Positions 1-12,196 of a DNA stretch of 64,000 nucleotides are shown one piece after another; the first letter of the stretch is position 1; each line of letters starts with the position of its first letter. The DNA lies in the NCBI GenBank assembly GCA_022828595.1, contig JAKGHH010000003.1, forward strand, positions 15,066,934-15,130,933. Direction: 5' to 3'. The position numbers were made by a program, and so were the translations under genes. The notes below the pieces were generated by a model. The model saw only the letters and a list, made by a program, of their open reading frames with translations. It did no database searches and was not told the DNA's origin. This stretch comes from Nelumbo lutea (taxonomy: Eukaryota > Streptophyta > Magnoliopsida > Proteales > Nelumbonaceae).

Positions 1-927
1 CAGGACCATGTTCCCAAGGGAAACTGCCCAAAGGTATGAAGTAGGTGTTCTCCCTAGGCAAGTTGAACTATGTGATAAGGGAATGAAACCCCTTAAGCAT
101 CATGGTCGAAGGCCCAAACTTGTCCAACGTCCAACCTCGACGAGAGGAGGACGCCAAACTACCCGAGGCGACTCGGCCTATGGGTTCGAACTCTTCCTCG
201 AGTTCTACTTCAGGTTCACTAGGACTGTCGGGGGATGCAACTCGGTTCGTAGAACCTGCATCTGACTCCCTTGAACTATCTGAGCTATCCGAGCTAGACA
301 TTGGAAAGAGAATAAGGATTATAGGAAAGTACTCACCCGGAAAAAAGCAAACAGACTACGGGAACGTGAACGCGAGCTACAAGCTAGGACGCAAACTAAA
401 ACTGAGACGCAAGCTCAAGAAGAAAAACGCAGGATAGTGATAATAACGGGGGTCCCCCACTATTTATACCCACAGTGATCGAGAATCAACAGCTTGGATC
501 AAAGATAATCCAACGGCCCGCAGTCGCGCTGACCGCACGTCTCCAATGACCGAGATGTGACTGGCCGCACGTCTCCTGAGACCAAGATGTGATTGGCCGC
601 GCGTCTTTCTAAAACTGAAAAGCGTCAGTGCACGCCTCTTCACATTAAAGGCGGCAACGACGCATTTTTTCCAATTTGAAAAGATCCCCGCTGTCACGCT
701 TTTTTGAATTTTGAAATAAGCGCGTGCCATCACGTCCGTTAGCATTCATAGATAGGTTATCGCGTTTTCCGTCCTTTCAGCGCTCGAGAAAACCTGGAAA
801 AATCCTGACGAAATGTGCACTTCGTGCCACCAGTCAAACCAGTTCGAAGTATGGGACAAATCCACCTGCCACCTCACAAACTCCCCGCGCCAGGCCCTGT
901 CCCTTAACACAAGGAGTGGGGGGCAAT
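1..927 (+). mobile_element. Partial Tat-like LTR element, 3' internal end
   Basis: This is the last internal stretch of an LTR retrotransposon that enters from beyond the left edge. The stretch is placed by what follows it: a purine-rich tract at 913-926 (GGAGTGGGGGGCAA) directly before an LTR that starts TGATG at 928. That order, polypurine tract then LTR, sets the element on the + strand and makes the LTR its 3' copy. Short open frames here (for example 102-437, serine- and acid-rich then lysine- and arginine-rich) match no Gag or Pol domain I recognise, so I treat the segment as the non-coding tail after pol. The coding part, if it exists, lies outside the window. Confidence 0.7.
913..926 (+). 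other. Polypurine tract of element A
   Basis: The tract GGAGTGGGGGGCAA lies 1 base before the LTR. A polypurine tract primes plus-strand DNA synthesis in LTR elements. Nearly the same tract is found, in inverse orientation, at 61793-61808 in the non-autonomous element, which ties the two together. Confidence 0.75.
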
Positions 928-1758
928 TGATGAAGGAAGATTTGGCCCGATCTCGTAATCACTCAACACGTGGCAAAGGCAACAGCTCAGCACAACAGCG
1001 TGCCTAAGGCGCGAGTACCGAAAGGAGGAACCAGCAGTACGAACTCCCTACTAGGAGTCCGAACTCCCTACAAGGAGCCCGAAGTCCCCACAAGGAGCCC
1101 GAGCTCTCCCTTAGGCCCCGAGCCTTACAAACACATAAGGCAACAACCCGAACTGGCCTGCCCCATGGCAATTCGGGACACTCCTCTATTTGAACTCAAG
1201 ACCACCTCGCTCACCACTCCAACACTTTGCCTCCAAGATGCCAAACTAAACAACTGTACCATACCTGACACCGAGGAGGTCCATATCCAAGGGCGGTGCA
1301 CCTGACTGACTGGGGATCTGATGCTTGACAGCCGCACTTCAATGGCCACTTGCCACTGCCACCTGCCACCGCCAACTCCAGTTGCAGAGACGGCTCCGAC
1401 AAAGAGAGCAGTGGCAGTTCTGTCCAGTAGAGGTGATGACACCCGAACTGGCAGGAGCACGGAGATAATCATACCCGAACTGGCAGGAGCACAGAGATAA
1501 TCATACCCGACCTGACAAAAGCTTAGGAGTGAGTGCGCGAGGTGGTTATAAAAGGCTCCCTACCCCCCAAGAACAAGGTATGTGAACTTTGCGCCATCTG
1601 GTTTTATCTTGCCTTTGAGAGAATACTAACTTGAGCTTCAAAGCAATCTCACCGGGTTCCCCACGGAGTTTCCTCATCTTCTCCATTTTAGGCTCCCTGT
1701 AGCTCCGTTCAGAGGGAAGGTCGTTGACAACTAGGACCGGCCGGATTGCGCACCATCA
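928..1758 (+). repeat. 3' LTR of element A (831 bp)
   Basis: The LTR starts TGATGAAGG and ends CACCATCA, the TG...CA ends typical of LTRs. A TATA-like TTATAAAAGG lies near 1545. It resembles the LTR at 15779-16620 read in reverse (shared GATTTGGCCCGATCTC near the start and CCGGCCGGATTGCGC near the end). Two local tandem arrays are visible: about 18-bp units built around CCTACAAGGAGCCCGA (about 1045-1115), and a 32-bp unit ACCCGAACTGGCAGGAGCAC... repeated at 1441, 1473 and, in part, 1505. The arrays sit upstream of the TATA element, so in U3. Confidence 0.85.
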
Positions 1759-2964
1759 CATTCCTTTTGTCATCATTCCAAATAAAAAATGTTGATGCAA
1801 TGCATTAATTTTAGTTCACTTTATCCTTTTTGCCTTACTTTATCCAAGAAGATTAAGGAGAATTATTCTTTGAAAGTTGTTTGGCAAAATAAATTAGTGG
1901 TGGGTAAAGTTGAAACTTTTAATTGTATAAGATAATGTATTATCAATGATAAGGGTATTTTGGTAATTTTAATGTATTTGTAACTAAAAAGCCAAGGGAA
2001 ATGAGCTATTAACACTTTATTTTTTTCAAAACTATAGGGGAGGCCATTGTTAGGGTCAAAACACAAAGGTGGTTTCTAGAAATTGTTATTTAGATGTTTT
2101 TTTATAATTTTACCTAAAAGTAATAATAAACGAATAAAAGTTATTAGATAAATTCTTTTTCAAAAGATTAATAAAAATTAGCATTGAAATACAAATTTCT
2201 CTAGAGAATAAGAAATTAGTTAGTCTCACTAAATCACAATTTAGATTGTGGTTGAATAAAATATACATAACCTAAAAATTATACTTGAATTGAACTTAGA
2301 TGAACACCATTTAATTGAAAATGTCATAAAACTCCATTTCAATTTTACTTATAAATAAAACTCGTACATTACACGGGTTCTGATTAGTATATATATATAT
2401 ATGATGAGCCATAATTGTTTTATCCTTACCCCTTCCTTTAGTTTGAAGCCTAAATTGTACTCCCTAATTGGATTATTTCTTCCATAACGGCATCCCAATG
2501 AAATTCTTTAATTTATAAACTGAAAAAAGAAAAGTTATGCCAAATGAAGCCCCAGAATCTTGCTATAACGCCGGTTCACATAACTATTTTCTTTTGTCAT
2601 ATTGGTTTCTTCATTCCCCACCAGTCCCCAACCCCACACCTTGAAACTTGGTACCCATATGGCTATATATAGCATTGCTCTCAATCTACACAAAAATATA
2701 GCATTTGGATTTTTAACGCGCGTTTCTAAGCAAACAAGCCAGTACTCAAAAACATGGCACTTTACCACGTGGAAGAGATCTATTGGGTGAAAATTATTGC
2801 CATATATGAAACCAGGTGATATGAAAACCTCTATGGCTGCATGGATCCGTTTGCTGCTGCCATTACAAAGAACTTTTGAAAGAAAACTTTCATTGCCACG
2901 TAACACGAGCCCATTATCTGAATTTTTCCATATAAGATGGTGACGTGGCTTATAATATAGACTA
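1759..2964. other. Intergenic, no feature seen
   Basis: AT-rich sequence after the LTR. There is a short TA run near 2390-2401. I see no coding signal or structured repeat. The 156-codon - strand frame at 2535-3005 has no recognisable domain and runs into a MITE. Confidence 0.6.
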
Positions 2965-2973
2965 TTGAGAAAT

Positions 2974-3118
2974 CGGGTCTGCTCCTCACACGCACATGCT
3001 GTCATGTATTGGGAACATCTCCTGTACTTATTAGTTATTATTCACAGGAAGTGCTCCTAATGCATGGTGGATTTGTCTGTGAGACGCTCATTTGTGAGGA
3101 GCAGATCCCATCCCAGTT
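2974..3118. mobile_element. Mutator-like MITE, copy 1 (145 bp)
   Basis: The ends are inverted: GGGTCTGCTCCTCACA at the left and TGTGAGGAGCAGATCCC at the right. The interior is partly palindromic around TGTATTGGGAACATCTCCTG. The flanks TTGAGAAAT (2965-2973) and TTGAGGCAT (3119-3127) match at 7 of 9 positions, as an aged 9-bp target duplication would. Nine-base duplications are typical of the Mutator superfamily. A second copy lies at 47272-47442 with the same ends and a better duplication. No transposase. Confidence 0.75.
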
Positions 3119-3268
3119 TTGAGGCATTTTTTCTGTGAGTTCAGATCTGCTATAGACAAACGCTCCCAACAGTGTTCCAACTAGACTTTACTTTTGCATG
3201 AGAAGTGAGATATTCTCAATTTACAATTGTAGTTGCTTGTCGGGACACTTTTGGGAGCGATTTATTGG

Positions 3269-3424
3269 TAGGGATGGGCAAAAAAAATCGAAAAACCGCA
3301 CTGAACAGAAAAAATCAATCGAAGCCAAAGCAAAATTTTGATTAATCAAGCCGGTTGATTCGGTTTCGGTTAGCCAATATAGAAAACTGGCAGTTAATTT
3401 AACCGCCCAATACACATATATCTA

Positions 3425-3513
<89 letters not shown>

Positions 3514-3751
3514 TTATAAATATGCATTATATATACATATATATTTATAATATATAATATATTATTTATTATTTAAAATATAATATTATATATTACTATT
3601 TTATTATATATTTTAAATATAAAAATCCGAAAAACTGATAAACGGAAAGAAGAGTTAACCAATCTCATTTTCCAAAAGCGGTAGAACTGGTTCGATTTAA
3701 AAAATAGACGCACGGTTTGATTAACCAAACCGTGAATAACTGAATACCCTA
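3269..3751. mobile_element. MITE-like element with (TA)n core
   Basis: Starts TAGGGATGGGC and ends GAATACCCTA, with inner arms rich in AACCGAAAAACC-type words that reappear inverted near the right end (CGGTTTGATTAACC). The core is a long TA run. A related copy is at 44133-44582. The 8-bp word ATTGGTAG occurs at 3264-3271 and 3765-3772, overlapping or just outside the ends. It may be a target duplication, but the registration with the ends is poor. Superfamily undecided, hAT-like ends at best. Confidence 0.5.
3427..3510. repeat. (TA)42 microsatellite
   Basis: An uninterrupted TA dinucleotide run of about 84 bases inside the MITE-like element, followed by more AT-only sequence to about 3620. 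Length is likely to vary and may be misjudged by assembly. Confidence 0.95.
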
Positions 3752-5400
3752 TAAATTATTAATTATTGGTAGCAGATTCCAGCCCTTTTGATGTACATTT
3801 GCCCCATCAAATTAAACTGTGTAGGCAGATTCCTTTGAGAAGCTATTATTAGTCTTGGAATGTTGACGCCAGAACAGAAAAACGAGCTTCCTTGCGATCA
3901 TCATGGGCCTTGGCCTTAAGGATATGTATAAGAAGTAAAAAAATTGGATTTAGAAATATGAAATTTAATATAAATCACTTTTTTTTTTTTTCTTTACCGG
4001 GGAAAGCTTAAAAGATGGGGAAACACCAACGAACGGTAAGGAAAATAAAGACACAAAAACACCCCCCCCCCTTTCCTCCGCATAGGGCTTCACACAACGC
4101 AACGTTAGTCAAAAGCACCTCTACCAATGTACCAATACCCAATGGGCCAATACCAAATTCGAGTGCTCTCCGCCTCTCCCCTTTAATAAATAAATAGGAA
4201 ATTGCTCCCCTCTATTAAATATTAATTAATTAAGTCTAATCAACAGTATAAAATACAGAAATGCACTCCACTCTTCCCAATTCGCTAATTAGGGACCAAC
4301 ATGTCGGGCTTGGTAGATTGTTAATTCAACTCATCAGCTCGAGCTGGCCAATGGCGGTTGAAACCTTGTTCAGGTTCAGGTTGTTTCTTTCTTGTTGATC
4401 AACTTTTCTTCCTCTCAAGTCTCACCAATTAGGGAAATATTGTATCGAGTCAAGGCAGTGTAAATTGTATAGCTCAATTTCCCATTTGAGATTTGTGGTT
4501 TAATTCTCATACTTCTTGCAAGAAAGGAAATTGAAATCAATCAAGGATTGTAACTTGTAAGTTGAAGAGGGAGTGAGTATTAAATACGTTTGTTCTAGGT
4601 TGCCAAAAGAGAATATCCGTATATTAAAAGCGTAGTCAGTAACTCATAAGTCTGTTCTTCTTACAGCTGAAAATGACATGTATTGGGCCCTTTCTGCATT
4701 TCACCTTCAAAAATTTCTGAAAACGACAAATTTGACTCGAGTCCAATGAAAAGGCCTGTCAAACTGTGATTTGGGCAGCGCCCACTAGTTACAAAGGGGC
4801 ACCAACCCTTTTCCCCCGAGGCCCAAGACAAAACTTCTGCTGTCCTTGTATCCACTCCATAATGAACCAGGACAACCTTTAAAAAACTGCATCTGGGTCA
4901 TTTCAGTCATTTTGCTTTTTCACTCGGAAGTCGGAACACCCCCATCCGGCCATCCCCATTTACTACTAATTTATCGGCTAGAACTAGAACTACAGATTAC
5001 AGAGCAGCAGTAAAAGTGACAATACAACTAAAAATCTTTTTTTTTTTTTAGTAAATTCATGCAACTTTTGCTTTAGTTAGTAGGAAAAGTTTGTAACTTC
5101 TTTGTAGCAACTAGCAAGAACAAAACAAAAACAAAGCGGAAGGATTAGACAAGTAACATTCCCCATTATTCATGTATTCCTCACCGTCACCGGAGGCCGG
5201 AGCCATATGGGAATTGGGAAGGTCAATCCCCCCTCCTTCGGCTATTACTTGCGTTTTGAGCCCCGATTGCGCAATTTTATAATTTTCAGAAGTTGGAAAA
5301 ACATGGGATTACTTGTTTTAATTCTATGCATTGGATGGGAAAGGAATACAACTCCAATCCAGCCCAGTGATGAGATTTTTTTTCGGTAAACAAGAAGTCC
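3752..5400. other. Intergenic, no gene seen
   Basis: Moderately AT-rich unique sequence with a run of ten C at 4062-4071 and T runs near 3979 and 5039. Open frames of 60-64 codons occur on both strands but none shows a domain, a splice pattern or composition bias that I would call coding. Confidence 0.6.
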
Positions 5401-7795
5401 TTCTTTTTAAGTGAAAATAAGTATTAAAATTAAGGCAATATTTGAATATGGTTAGCTGGATTTAAGTTTAGATTTGCAAATGGGCACGTACATTAATATA
5501 TGACACTTTTAGGTGATAATGATAATAATATGTTTCTAGTTTTTTTAAAGAATATATGATATTAGAGATGTGTCTAAATGTTTTTTTTTATATTTTTATC
5601 TTTTTAATTTTTATTATTTAATTATAACATCAAGAGTTACCACAAGGTGGAACCAATCAAGATTCAAAGTATTGGAAACACTATACATATCAATATCACT
5701 AAATGTATGACTTAAATAAGCTATTTATATATAAAAACCACATGTTTTAATGGGTTATATGAAAAATATATTATAATCAACAAAATGGGAACAAAAACAT
5801 ACTATCTAATAAAGTACTTAATTTAGTTCTAATCTTCCAAGTTCCAACTTCAAATTTTAAATCTATTATAATTTACGAATTCAACATTTGAATCCCAATA
5901 TGATTTTTACAACTTTGCATGAATCACAAAAAAATTCAATTATTATATAAATTATCCAATTTTAAGTGTTAATGTGTTAGTAAACTAATTTTTAATTGTT
6001 ATTTTGATTTTTTTAAAATAATTTTTTCAATTATTATATAATACAAGTATCCAATTAAACAAATAATAATTGTTTTCATATTTTTTAGGGCACAATGATA
6101 TTCACACTAAAATTATAGATTATCATGTTAAATATATCAATGCCTTTTATTCTGTATTTTTAAATATGTTTAAATATTACTAAAAATTCTTTTTAATTGT
6201 TGTAAACATTCTGCCAAGTGTTATCTAATTCAATTAACAATTATTGAATTAAATAATTGGGTAAAGTTTGTAATTATTGAACCAAACATTTTTTCTATAT
6301 TTAAAAAAAATTATTTATTTTTATTCAAATAATTATTTTGCATGTTCTTTTCTAAAAATTAAACACTTTTTTTTGAAAGGCTTCATGGACATATATTATT
6401 TTTGTTCTAAAATTAAAAATTATTTTACATGTTTTCATTCTATAAATTAAATAATTATTTTTTTATTCAAATGATTGTTTTGCATTTGTATTATAAAAAT
6501 TACATTAAAATTAAAAGAGTAAATATGTAATGGAAAAAATGAATGCATTTATGGACATAATAGATGAAATACTTATTTTGCATGTTTAATTCCAAAAACT
6601 AAATAATTAATTATTTTTATTCAAATAATTATTTTTCATGTTTTATTCTAAAAATTAAACTAAAATTTAAAAAGTAAATTTGTAACAGAAAAATCGAATG
6701 GGTTTATGGACATAATAGATCATCCATATATTTACTGTAAATATTTATTATTAGAATTTAAATCATAGAAAAATTAGAGAAATAAATAAATATTTATAAT
6801 CTAAAAATAAAAAAATTAATTTTTTCACATGATATTTCAATATATTGATGTCAGTCTTAGCTCTATAACATACTCAACCTATATGGTTAGATCACATAAA
6901 ATTGAAAGATATTTATCTATATATTATATATTATTCCAAAAATAAAAAAAAATAAATTATTTACAAGAAATCTCAATTGATCTATGGACATGGTAGGTCA
7001 TCCATAGATCTACAACATAATCAACTTTTAGAGGTAGCTAACAAGAAAAACCTAAAATTTTCATTTATTTCAGATGCTTTACCATTCTGAAATTTCTTCA
7101 AAAATTCACAAATATCTACATATAGGAGCAAACTAAGTGGGATTTTTTGCATAAGAATGACATATCAACATACAGAAAGATGTTTGTAAGCATCCAAACT
7201 AAAAAACACAAAAACATTGGTTGACATTATAAAAAAAAAATGAAAAAAAATATATATTTATTGCTCATTTTTTAAGAATCTTGAAAAACTTGTTGGATCT
7301 TGCAAATTTGCAGATGTTTTTGGTGGATTTTGGCTAGATTTCAATATCTAGGAATGGTATCAAGGTTTTTAGAGGGTTTGGGGGAAAAAAAGAGGGCTTC
7401 TGAAATGGGTTTAGAAGCCTTCTTTCAAATGAAGTTTTTTTTTCCTGCAATAGTAAAATCACATTGTACTCACTGAAACATTACCAATACAGGCATGATA
7501 CTTCCAGCACGATGAAAAGGAACGTTACTAAGGATTTGGTACCATTACCCATGCCGAAACCTCAAAGATACAATACGTATCGACCAATACAGGCCAATAC
7601 ATAACAAAAATTTGAACCTTGCAACCAAGATTTTTTTGTTGGGGTGGGGATAAAAGCTAATAAACATGGATTTGGGGGCGGGGGGGGGGGGGCGCAAAAC
7701 TGGTCTATTATATTAATAATATAAGTGGGAATTCTAGTGAACTTTTACGCATAGGAGGATAAACTCTCCTTTGACCCAAAATATTCAAAGGTTGA
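5401..7795. repeat. AT-rich block with about 160-bp imperfect repeats
   Basis: Very AT-rich. Between about 6250 and 6725 three imperfect units follow one another, marked by the shared words ATGGACATA (6386, 6552, 6708), TTATTCAAATAATTATTTT and TTCTAAAAATTAAA; spacing of the markers is about 160 bases. A further marker, TCTATGGACATGGTAGGTCATCC, is near 6982 (quoted in part only as a landmark). The segment near 5585-5640 resembles part of the 240-bp unit at 8380-9110. No coding signal. Confidence 0.5.
7675..7693. other. G homopolymer run
   Basis: A run of G interrupted once by C marks the junction between AT-rich unique sequence and the repeat zone beginning near 7770. Such runs are common sites of sequencing length error. 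Confidence 0.7.
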
Positions 7796-7803
7796 CCTTT
7801 CAC

Positions 7804-8348
7804 TAGGGGTGCAATTTGACCCGATTCAGTCAAGTCAACCCAAGCCCAAGCCCAAAAGGTTTAAATTTTGAGATGGGTCATGGCCCAACCGGAGGTTAAG
7901 CCTTAATTTATCGGCTTAGGCTTAACTTGACCTTTATCCAACACAACTCAAGTTAGGCTTGGGTTTGAGCGAGTTAGAAAATTTTATGTGCATATTCTTA
8001 TAAGGAAATTCTTTAGTGGGCTTTATGGGCCAATTTAATAGTAGAATTGATTGAAAATATATAAAATTTATAATGACAAATGTACATATACATATTTTGT
8101 ATACATACACATGTATATATAATTAGAAAAAATACATTTTATATAAATACAATATACATACGTATGTATTTGTTCAGGCATGTTTGAGTTACCCAATACC
8201 TCAACCCAAGCCCAATCGAAGTTTAGGTCAAACCGAGATTTTTGGCCTAGGCCCAGCCCAAAGACCTAAATCTCAATCCTAATCCATGCAAAAACTTGGG
8301 TAATGCTAGGTTGGGTTTGAGTTGGGCCCTCCCAAGTTGCACCCCTTT
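7804..8348. mobile_element. hAT-type MITE with 8-bp duplication (545 bp)
   Basis: The ends TAGGGGTGCAA and TTGCACCCCTTT are inverted. The same 8 bases, CCTTTCAC, flank both sides (7796-7803 and 8349-8356), a perfect target duplication of the length made by hAT transposases. The arms are rich in CCCAAGCCC words that recur inverted at the other end, and the core is AT-rich. There is no transposase frame. It is inserted in the 240-bp tandem repeat zone: the TTTGACCCAAAA... sequence at 7772 is cut off by it. Confidence 0.85.
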
Positions 8349-8379
8349 CCTTTCACCAAAAATGAAATGAATTTAACTT

Positions 8380-9110
8380 TAAGGTTAGTTTTAAATTTTA
8401 TATTTCATTTCCATTATCAATATAAAATTCTTCTTTATTACACTTATTGTTTTAGTATGACAAACATAAAATATTTAAGATGTTTTGAAGTTTTTGTATA
8501 AAGTTTCTATATTTTTCATTTTTTTTTTGTTTTTATATTTTACTTTTATTGTTTAATTATGATATCAAGGGTTCACACATTTGACCCAAAAGGTTGAACT
8601 ATTGATACACCACCAAGTAGGAAACTGATTTCATTATTTATTCAATTTTATATTTTGTATTTCATTTCCATCATCAATGAAAACAGTTCTTGTTTATCAC
8701 ATTTTTCTTTAATATGATTAATGCAAAAATAGTGAGTTTCTATAATTTTTTTCTTTTTCTTTTGTACTTCAATTTTTAAATGTCTTTTATTTAAGTTTGA
8801 TATGAAGGATCAACACACTTGACACAAAAAGGTCCAATTGTTGATCCACCACTAAATAGGAAGACAATTACATTTTTACGTCAATTTTAAAATGTGTATT
8901 TCATTCCCAACATCAACAAAAGCAATTATTGTTATTACGTTAAATTGTTTTTTATATGATTAATATAAAATATTAGACTTGTGCTCATTTTTATATTTCT
9001 TATATTTTGTATTTAGTTTTATTTTAAAAGTTTTATTATTTATTTATGACATCATGAGTTGACCCATTTGACCTAGATGGTTGAATTGCTTGCGTGCACC
9101 TATGACAGAA
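8380..9110. repeat. About 240-bp tandem repeat, three units
   Basis: Three successive units carry the same ordered words: TATTTCATTTCCATYATCAA, then an AT-rich middle with TATGATTAATRYAAAA, then TGAYATSAAGGGTT-like and TTTGACCCAAAAGGTTGAA. The last word recurs at about 8580, 8819 and 9067, giving periods near 239 and 248. Divergence between units is high. A partial unit lies before the hAT MITE near 7770. Function unknown; may be a decayed satellite or the inner part of a transposon. Confidence 0.7.
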
Positions 9111-9741
9111 GAATGGTTTCATTCTTATGTTTGCTTTTAATAACATGGGTTTATATTGTTATGAATCTAATAGATATAATTTAGTGGTAAAAAATATCTA
9201 AATATATGATCCAACGACAAAGAATAGAATTTAATATCTTAAATATAACACTTAATAAGAGAGAATTTAATGAGGTGAAAGTAGTAGTTCAAATTACATT
9301 TTTGCCCTTACAATTTGAGAGGGATGATATTAAAAAATATGGGGTATTTTAGTCAAGAATAGGCTTTAATGAAAGATAATGAGAGCTACTACCTTAAAAA
9401 AAACTAAATGAATATTTATTCAAATTACATTTTTTTTTTTGCCTTCAAAGAGACTAGAGAGGGATCCAATTCAAAATCAAGGGTATTTTAATCAAACAGA
9501 AATTTCACTCTCTTGTTAAGAGAACTAATTATCAAAATGTTTTTCTCTCCTTAAAAAAAGTCATATTTAGAAAGTCAGAATCATGCCTTTGAATCTAAAA
9601 GAAAAAACTCAGTTTAGAGAAGCAATTTCGACTTCCTACTCAAAGCTCATTCTTAAAATTATTACTCTCATCGGCCGCCTCCTTAAAGCAATCAATTAGG
9701 GCTTTGGTTATCAGCTAAAAAAACCGATACTCGAGGGTGAA
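9111..9741. other. Intergenic, no feature seen
   Basis: AT-rich sequence with no coding signal and no clear repeat structure. Confidence 0.5.
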
Positions 9742-9856
9742 GAAGCATATTTAAGGAAGATTCAATCAATTAAGCTTAATGTGAAGAAGCATATTTAGGG
9801 AATATTCAATCAATTGAGGTTAATTTTAGAAGCATATTTAAGGAATATTCAATAAC
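9742..9856. repeat. 44-bp tandem repeat, about 2.6 units
   Basis: GAAGCATATTTAAGGAA-type units begin at 9742, 9786 and 9829 (spacing 44 and 43), each followed by ATTCAATCAATT. A short local duplication with a few substitutions between units. Confidence 0.85.
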
Positions 9857-11044
9857 TCACATATAGATGAAACAATAGTAGTAATTAAGCATGAAATAGT
9901 AAACAAGAGTGGTTTATAAGTATATTAATCAACTAATGCAATACATTGTTTCAAGTGTACTTAAAGGTTAAATAAAAGTATATTATTCGACTAAAGGGGG
10001 TTTATGCCAACATGTATGGTTTTGTTTTTTTATAACAATTGCCATGTCAGAAAAAATAATTATTTTTTGCTCATGTGGCATTTTCTTTATTTAAAAATAT
10101 AATATGATACATGCGAATGAACATCGCCTAAATTACATCACTCTGTTGTAAAACAAATCTTTTTGATAAGATATAAGGTTAGAATCAAACTCTGCACAAA
10201 TATTAGATCATTTTAGATTCTTCTGGATTCAACTCCTCATTAATATTGCACCCGGCTTGTATTAACTGTAGAGGATGTGTCTCTTTCTCTTGCCTTGGAT
10301 CTAATGGTCCGAGAGTAGATTAATGGAGAGATTGAGTAGACAAATTCCAAAACTTCTTCCACACAACGGGACTAATAGGTAGGATGCCATTTTTTTTCAC
10401 CTTTTTTTATTTCATCAACAGATTTCTATGATAATAATAATAATGTCAATGGTTTATTCTTGATTTTGATGATGCTACATCTACAAATGTTAAATGACCT
10501 CGATAAGAGTGGTTGTGACCGTGTTTCTGTCACACTTGCACCTCGATAATGAAGGTGTTTCAAAAATACCCAACTTCAGCTTGCTTTCTAATTTTCCACC
10601 TTTATTTAATTTTCAAATAAAACTGATTGCATTTTTTAAGGATAGATAAATGACTAAAAAGCGTCCAATTTGGTCAAACTTTCGCATGAACTTTTTTTTT
10701 TAATATTTTTTTTCCTTTGGTTTTATAAACTTTGAAACGAAGGATCAGTTTATTTTAAAAAAATAAAACTATGAACTCAATTGTCTCCTATTGTTACGAG
10801 AGAAGTAAATCGTAGAAGTTAGTTGCTTAGCACCTAAATAAATAATGGTTGCTGTTTTACAAGGATACCTAGCTTCTTCTGGTTAGGTTTTCAAAATTGA
10901 CCGGATTTTTTTCACAGTTCTTTTTTCAAATAAAGTATACATCATGTATGAAACGGGAGGATTTGTAGTTGTCTATAATGTTGTAAAATTCATTTCTTTT
11001 TCTTATTTACTTGTTATTTTTATACAAATATTTATTTATTTTTG
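9857..11044. other. Intergenic, no feature seen
   Basis: AT-rich sequence without recognisable genes. Short A, T and ATA runs only. Confidence 0.5.
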
Positions 11045-11565
11045 GGTAAATTTCTGAAATCTCCTCTGAAGTTAATGGTTATTGCTGAAACCTTCATTAT
11101 TTGGTAACTGCAATCACTTCCCTTGAACTTTCTAACATATTTGCAAGTAGACCCCTTTTGTTAAAATTTTTCTAAAAAAAAGACATGAAAATATCTAAAA
11201 TACTCATTCATTTACTTTTTATCAAAGTGTTTATTTTTCCAGTTTTACTCTTCATATGAATCGTTAGCCCAAGTCCTTCCAATCGCTTTTCTAAAATTGA
11301 TTTATTTTCCAAATTTTAATTCTCTATTTTTTTGTTGTTTATAAAGTTTGTATTGTTTTTCCTGTAGAAACCAGCCTCAATAATAATTGTATGGATATTG
11401 TGGACATTTGTGTTCTTTATTTTTAAAAGATTCTAACAGAGGAGCTCTATTTGCAACTATGTTAAAAAGTTCACCCGATGTGATTACAATTATCAAACAC
11501 TAGGGGAGGTTTCTGCAACATTTAGAAAATCCAAGGGAAGTTTCAGCAACTTACAATTATTGTTA
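11045..11565. mobile_element. MITE with long inverted arms
   Basis: The left arm (about 11045-11170, with GCTGAAACCTTC, TGCAATCACTTCCC, CTTTCTAACATATTTGCAAG) is matched in reverse by the right arm (about 11430-11560, CTTGCAAATA-like, TTAAAAAGTTC, GTGATTACAATT, TTTCAGCAACTTA). Arms of about 120 bases and no coding capacity make this a foldback or MITE-type element. I could not find a clean target duplication. Confidence 0.6.
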
Positions 11566-11578
11566 AGAAAACTTATAG

Positions 11579-11860
11579 ATTAGTACCTATACTTTAAGCC
11601 TAGTCTCACTTTTGGTCATTGAACTTCAAGAGGTGCCATTCAGTACTTAAATTTTCAAAACACACCAATTTAGTATGTATCATTAATAGTGGGACAGTTA
11701 TCTATATCACATGATAATATGTACAATTTAAAACTTTTAAGATATTAAAACTATTGTTAAAAACATTGATGATCATCTATTTCCTTGAAAATTTTGAGAT
11801 GAGACTAGGGTGAAAGATGAGAGATCAAAGTGAAACTAGGTAAAATACAGGGTAATAAAT
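11579..11860. mobile_element. MITE family M1, short copy (about 282 bp)
   Basis: Left arm reads ATTAGTACCTATACTTTAAG then CCTAGTCTCACTTTTGGTC. The right end, read in reverse, gives ATTTATTACCCTGTATTTTA then CCTAGTTTCACTTTGATC. The same arms are found in two longer copies at 34058-34575 and 46542-47081. No open frame. Superfamily not assigned. Confidence 0.7.
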
Positions 11861-12018
11861 TGGTAGCGGTGTATAGTATCTCCACTCCTCTCCTCTAGGT
11901 GTATGATTATAACGAGAGAAGCACATGATTGGAAAGCGGAGAGATGTTAGTTTGGGCCAAAGGACGGGGTCCTAAAGGATATATACTCATCATCCATGTT
12001 TTCTAATGGAGAGCAAAT
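11861..12018. other. Unique flank of element B
   Basis: Short sequence between the MITE and the Tat element. Its last five bases before the LTR (CAAAT) do not match the five after the other LTR (TTTTC), so no target duplication is visible for element B. Confidence 0.5.
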
Positions 12019-12196
12019 TGATGGAGCGCAATCCGGCCGGTCTTAGCTGTTAATGATTTCGCCTCTGACTGGAGCAACGGGGAGCCTGAAATGGAGAAGA
12101 TGAGGGAACTATGAGGGGAACCCGATGAAATAACTCTGAAGCTCAAGTTAGTATTTCTCTCAAAGGCAAAGTAAAGACCAGATGACGCAAAGTTCA
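12019..12196 (-). repeat. 3' LTR remnant of element B (178 bp)
   Basis: Matches 15779-15957 of the other LTR, starting TGATGGAGCGCAATCC and running to GCGCAAAGTTCA-like sequence. It keeps only the outer (R/U5) end; U3 is gone. At 12196/12197 it abuts integrase-coding sequence directly. The intact LTR continues with CATACC after AGTTCA, here replaced by GGTTGG. Confidence 0.9.

Noticed and set aside
68..437. Acidic, serine-rich frames in the first 440 bases as a possible gene
   Set aside because: Both strands are open here and the position between pol and polypurine tract of an LTR element explains the segment; no known domain.
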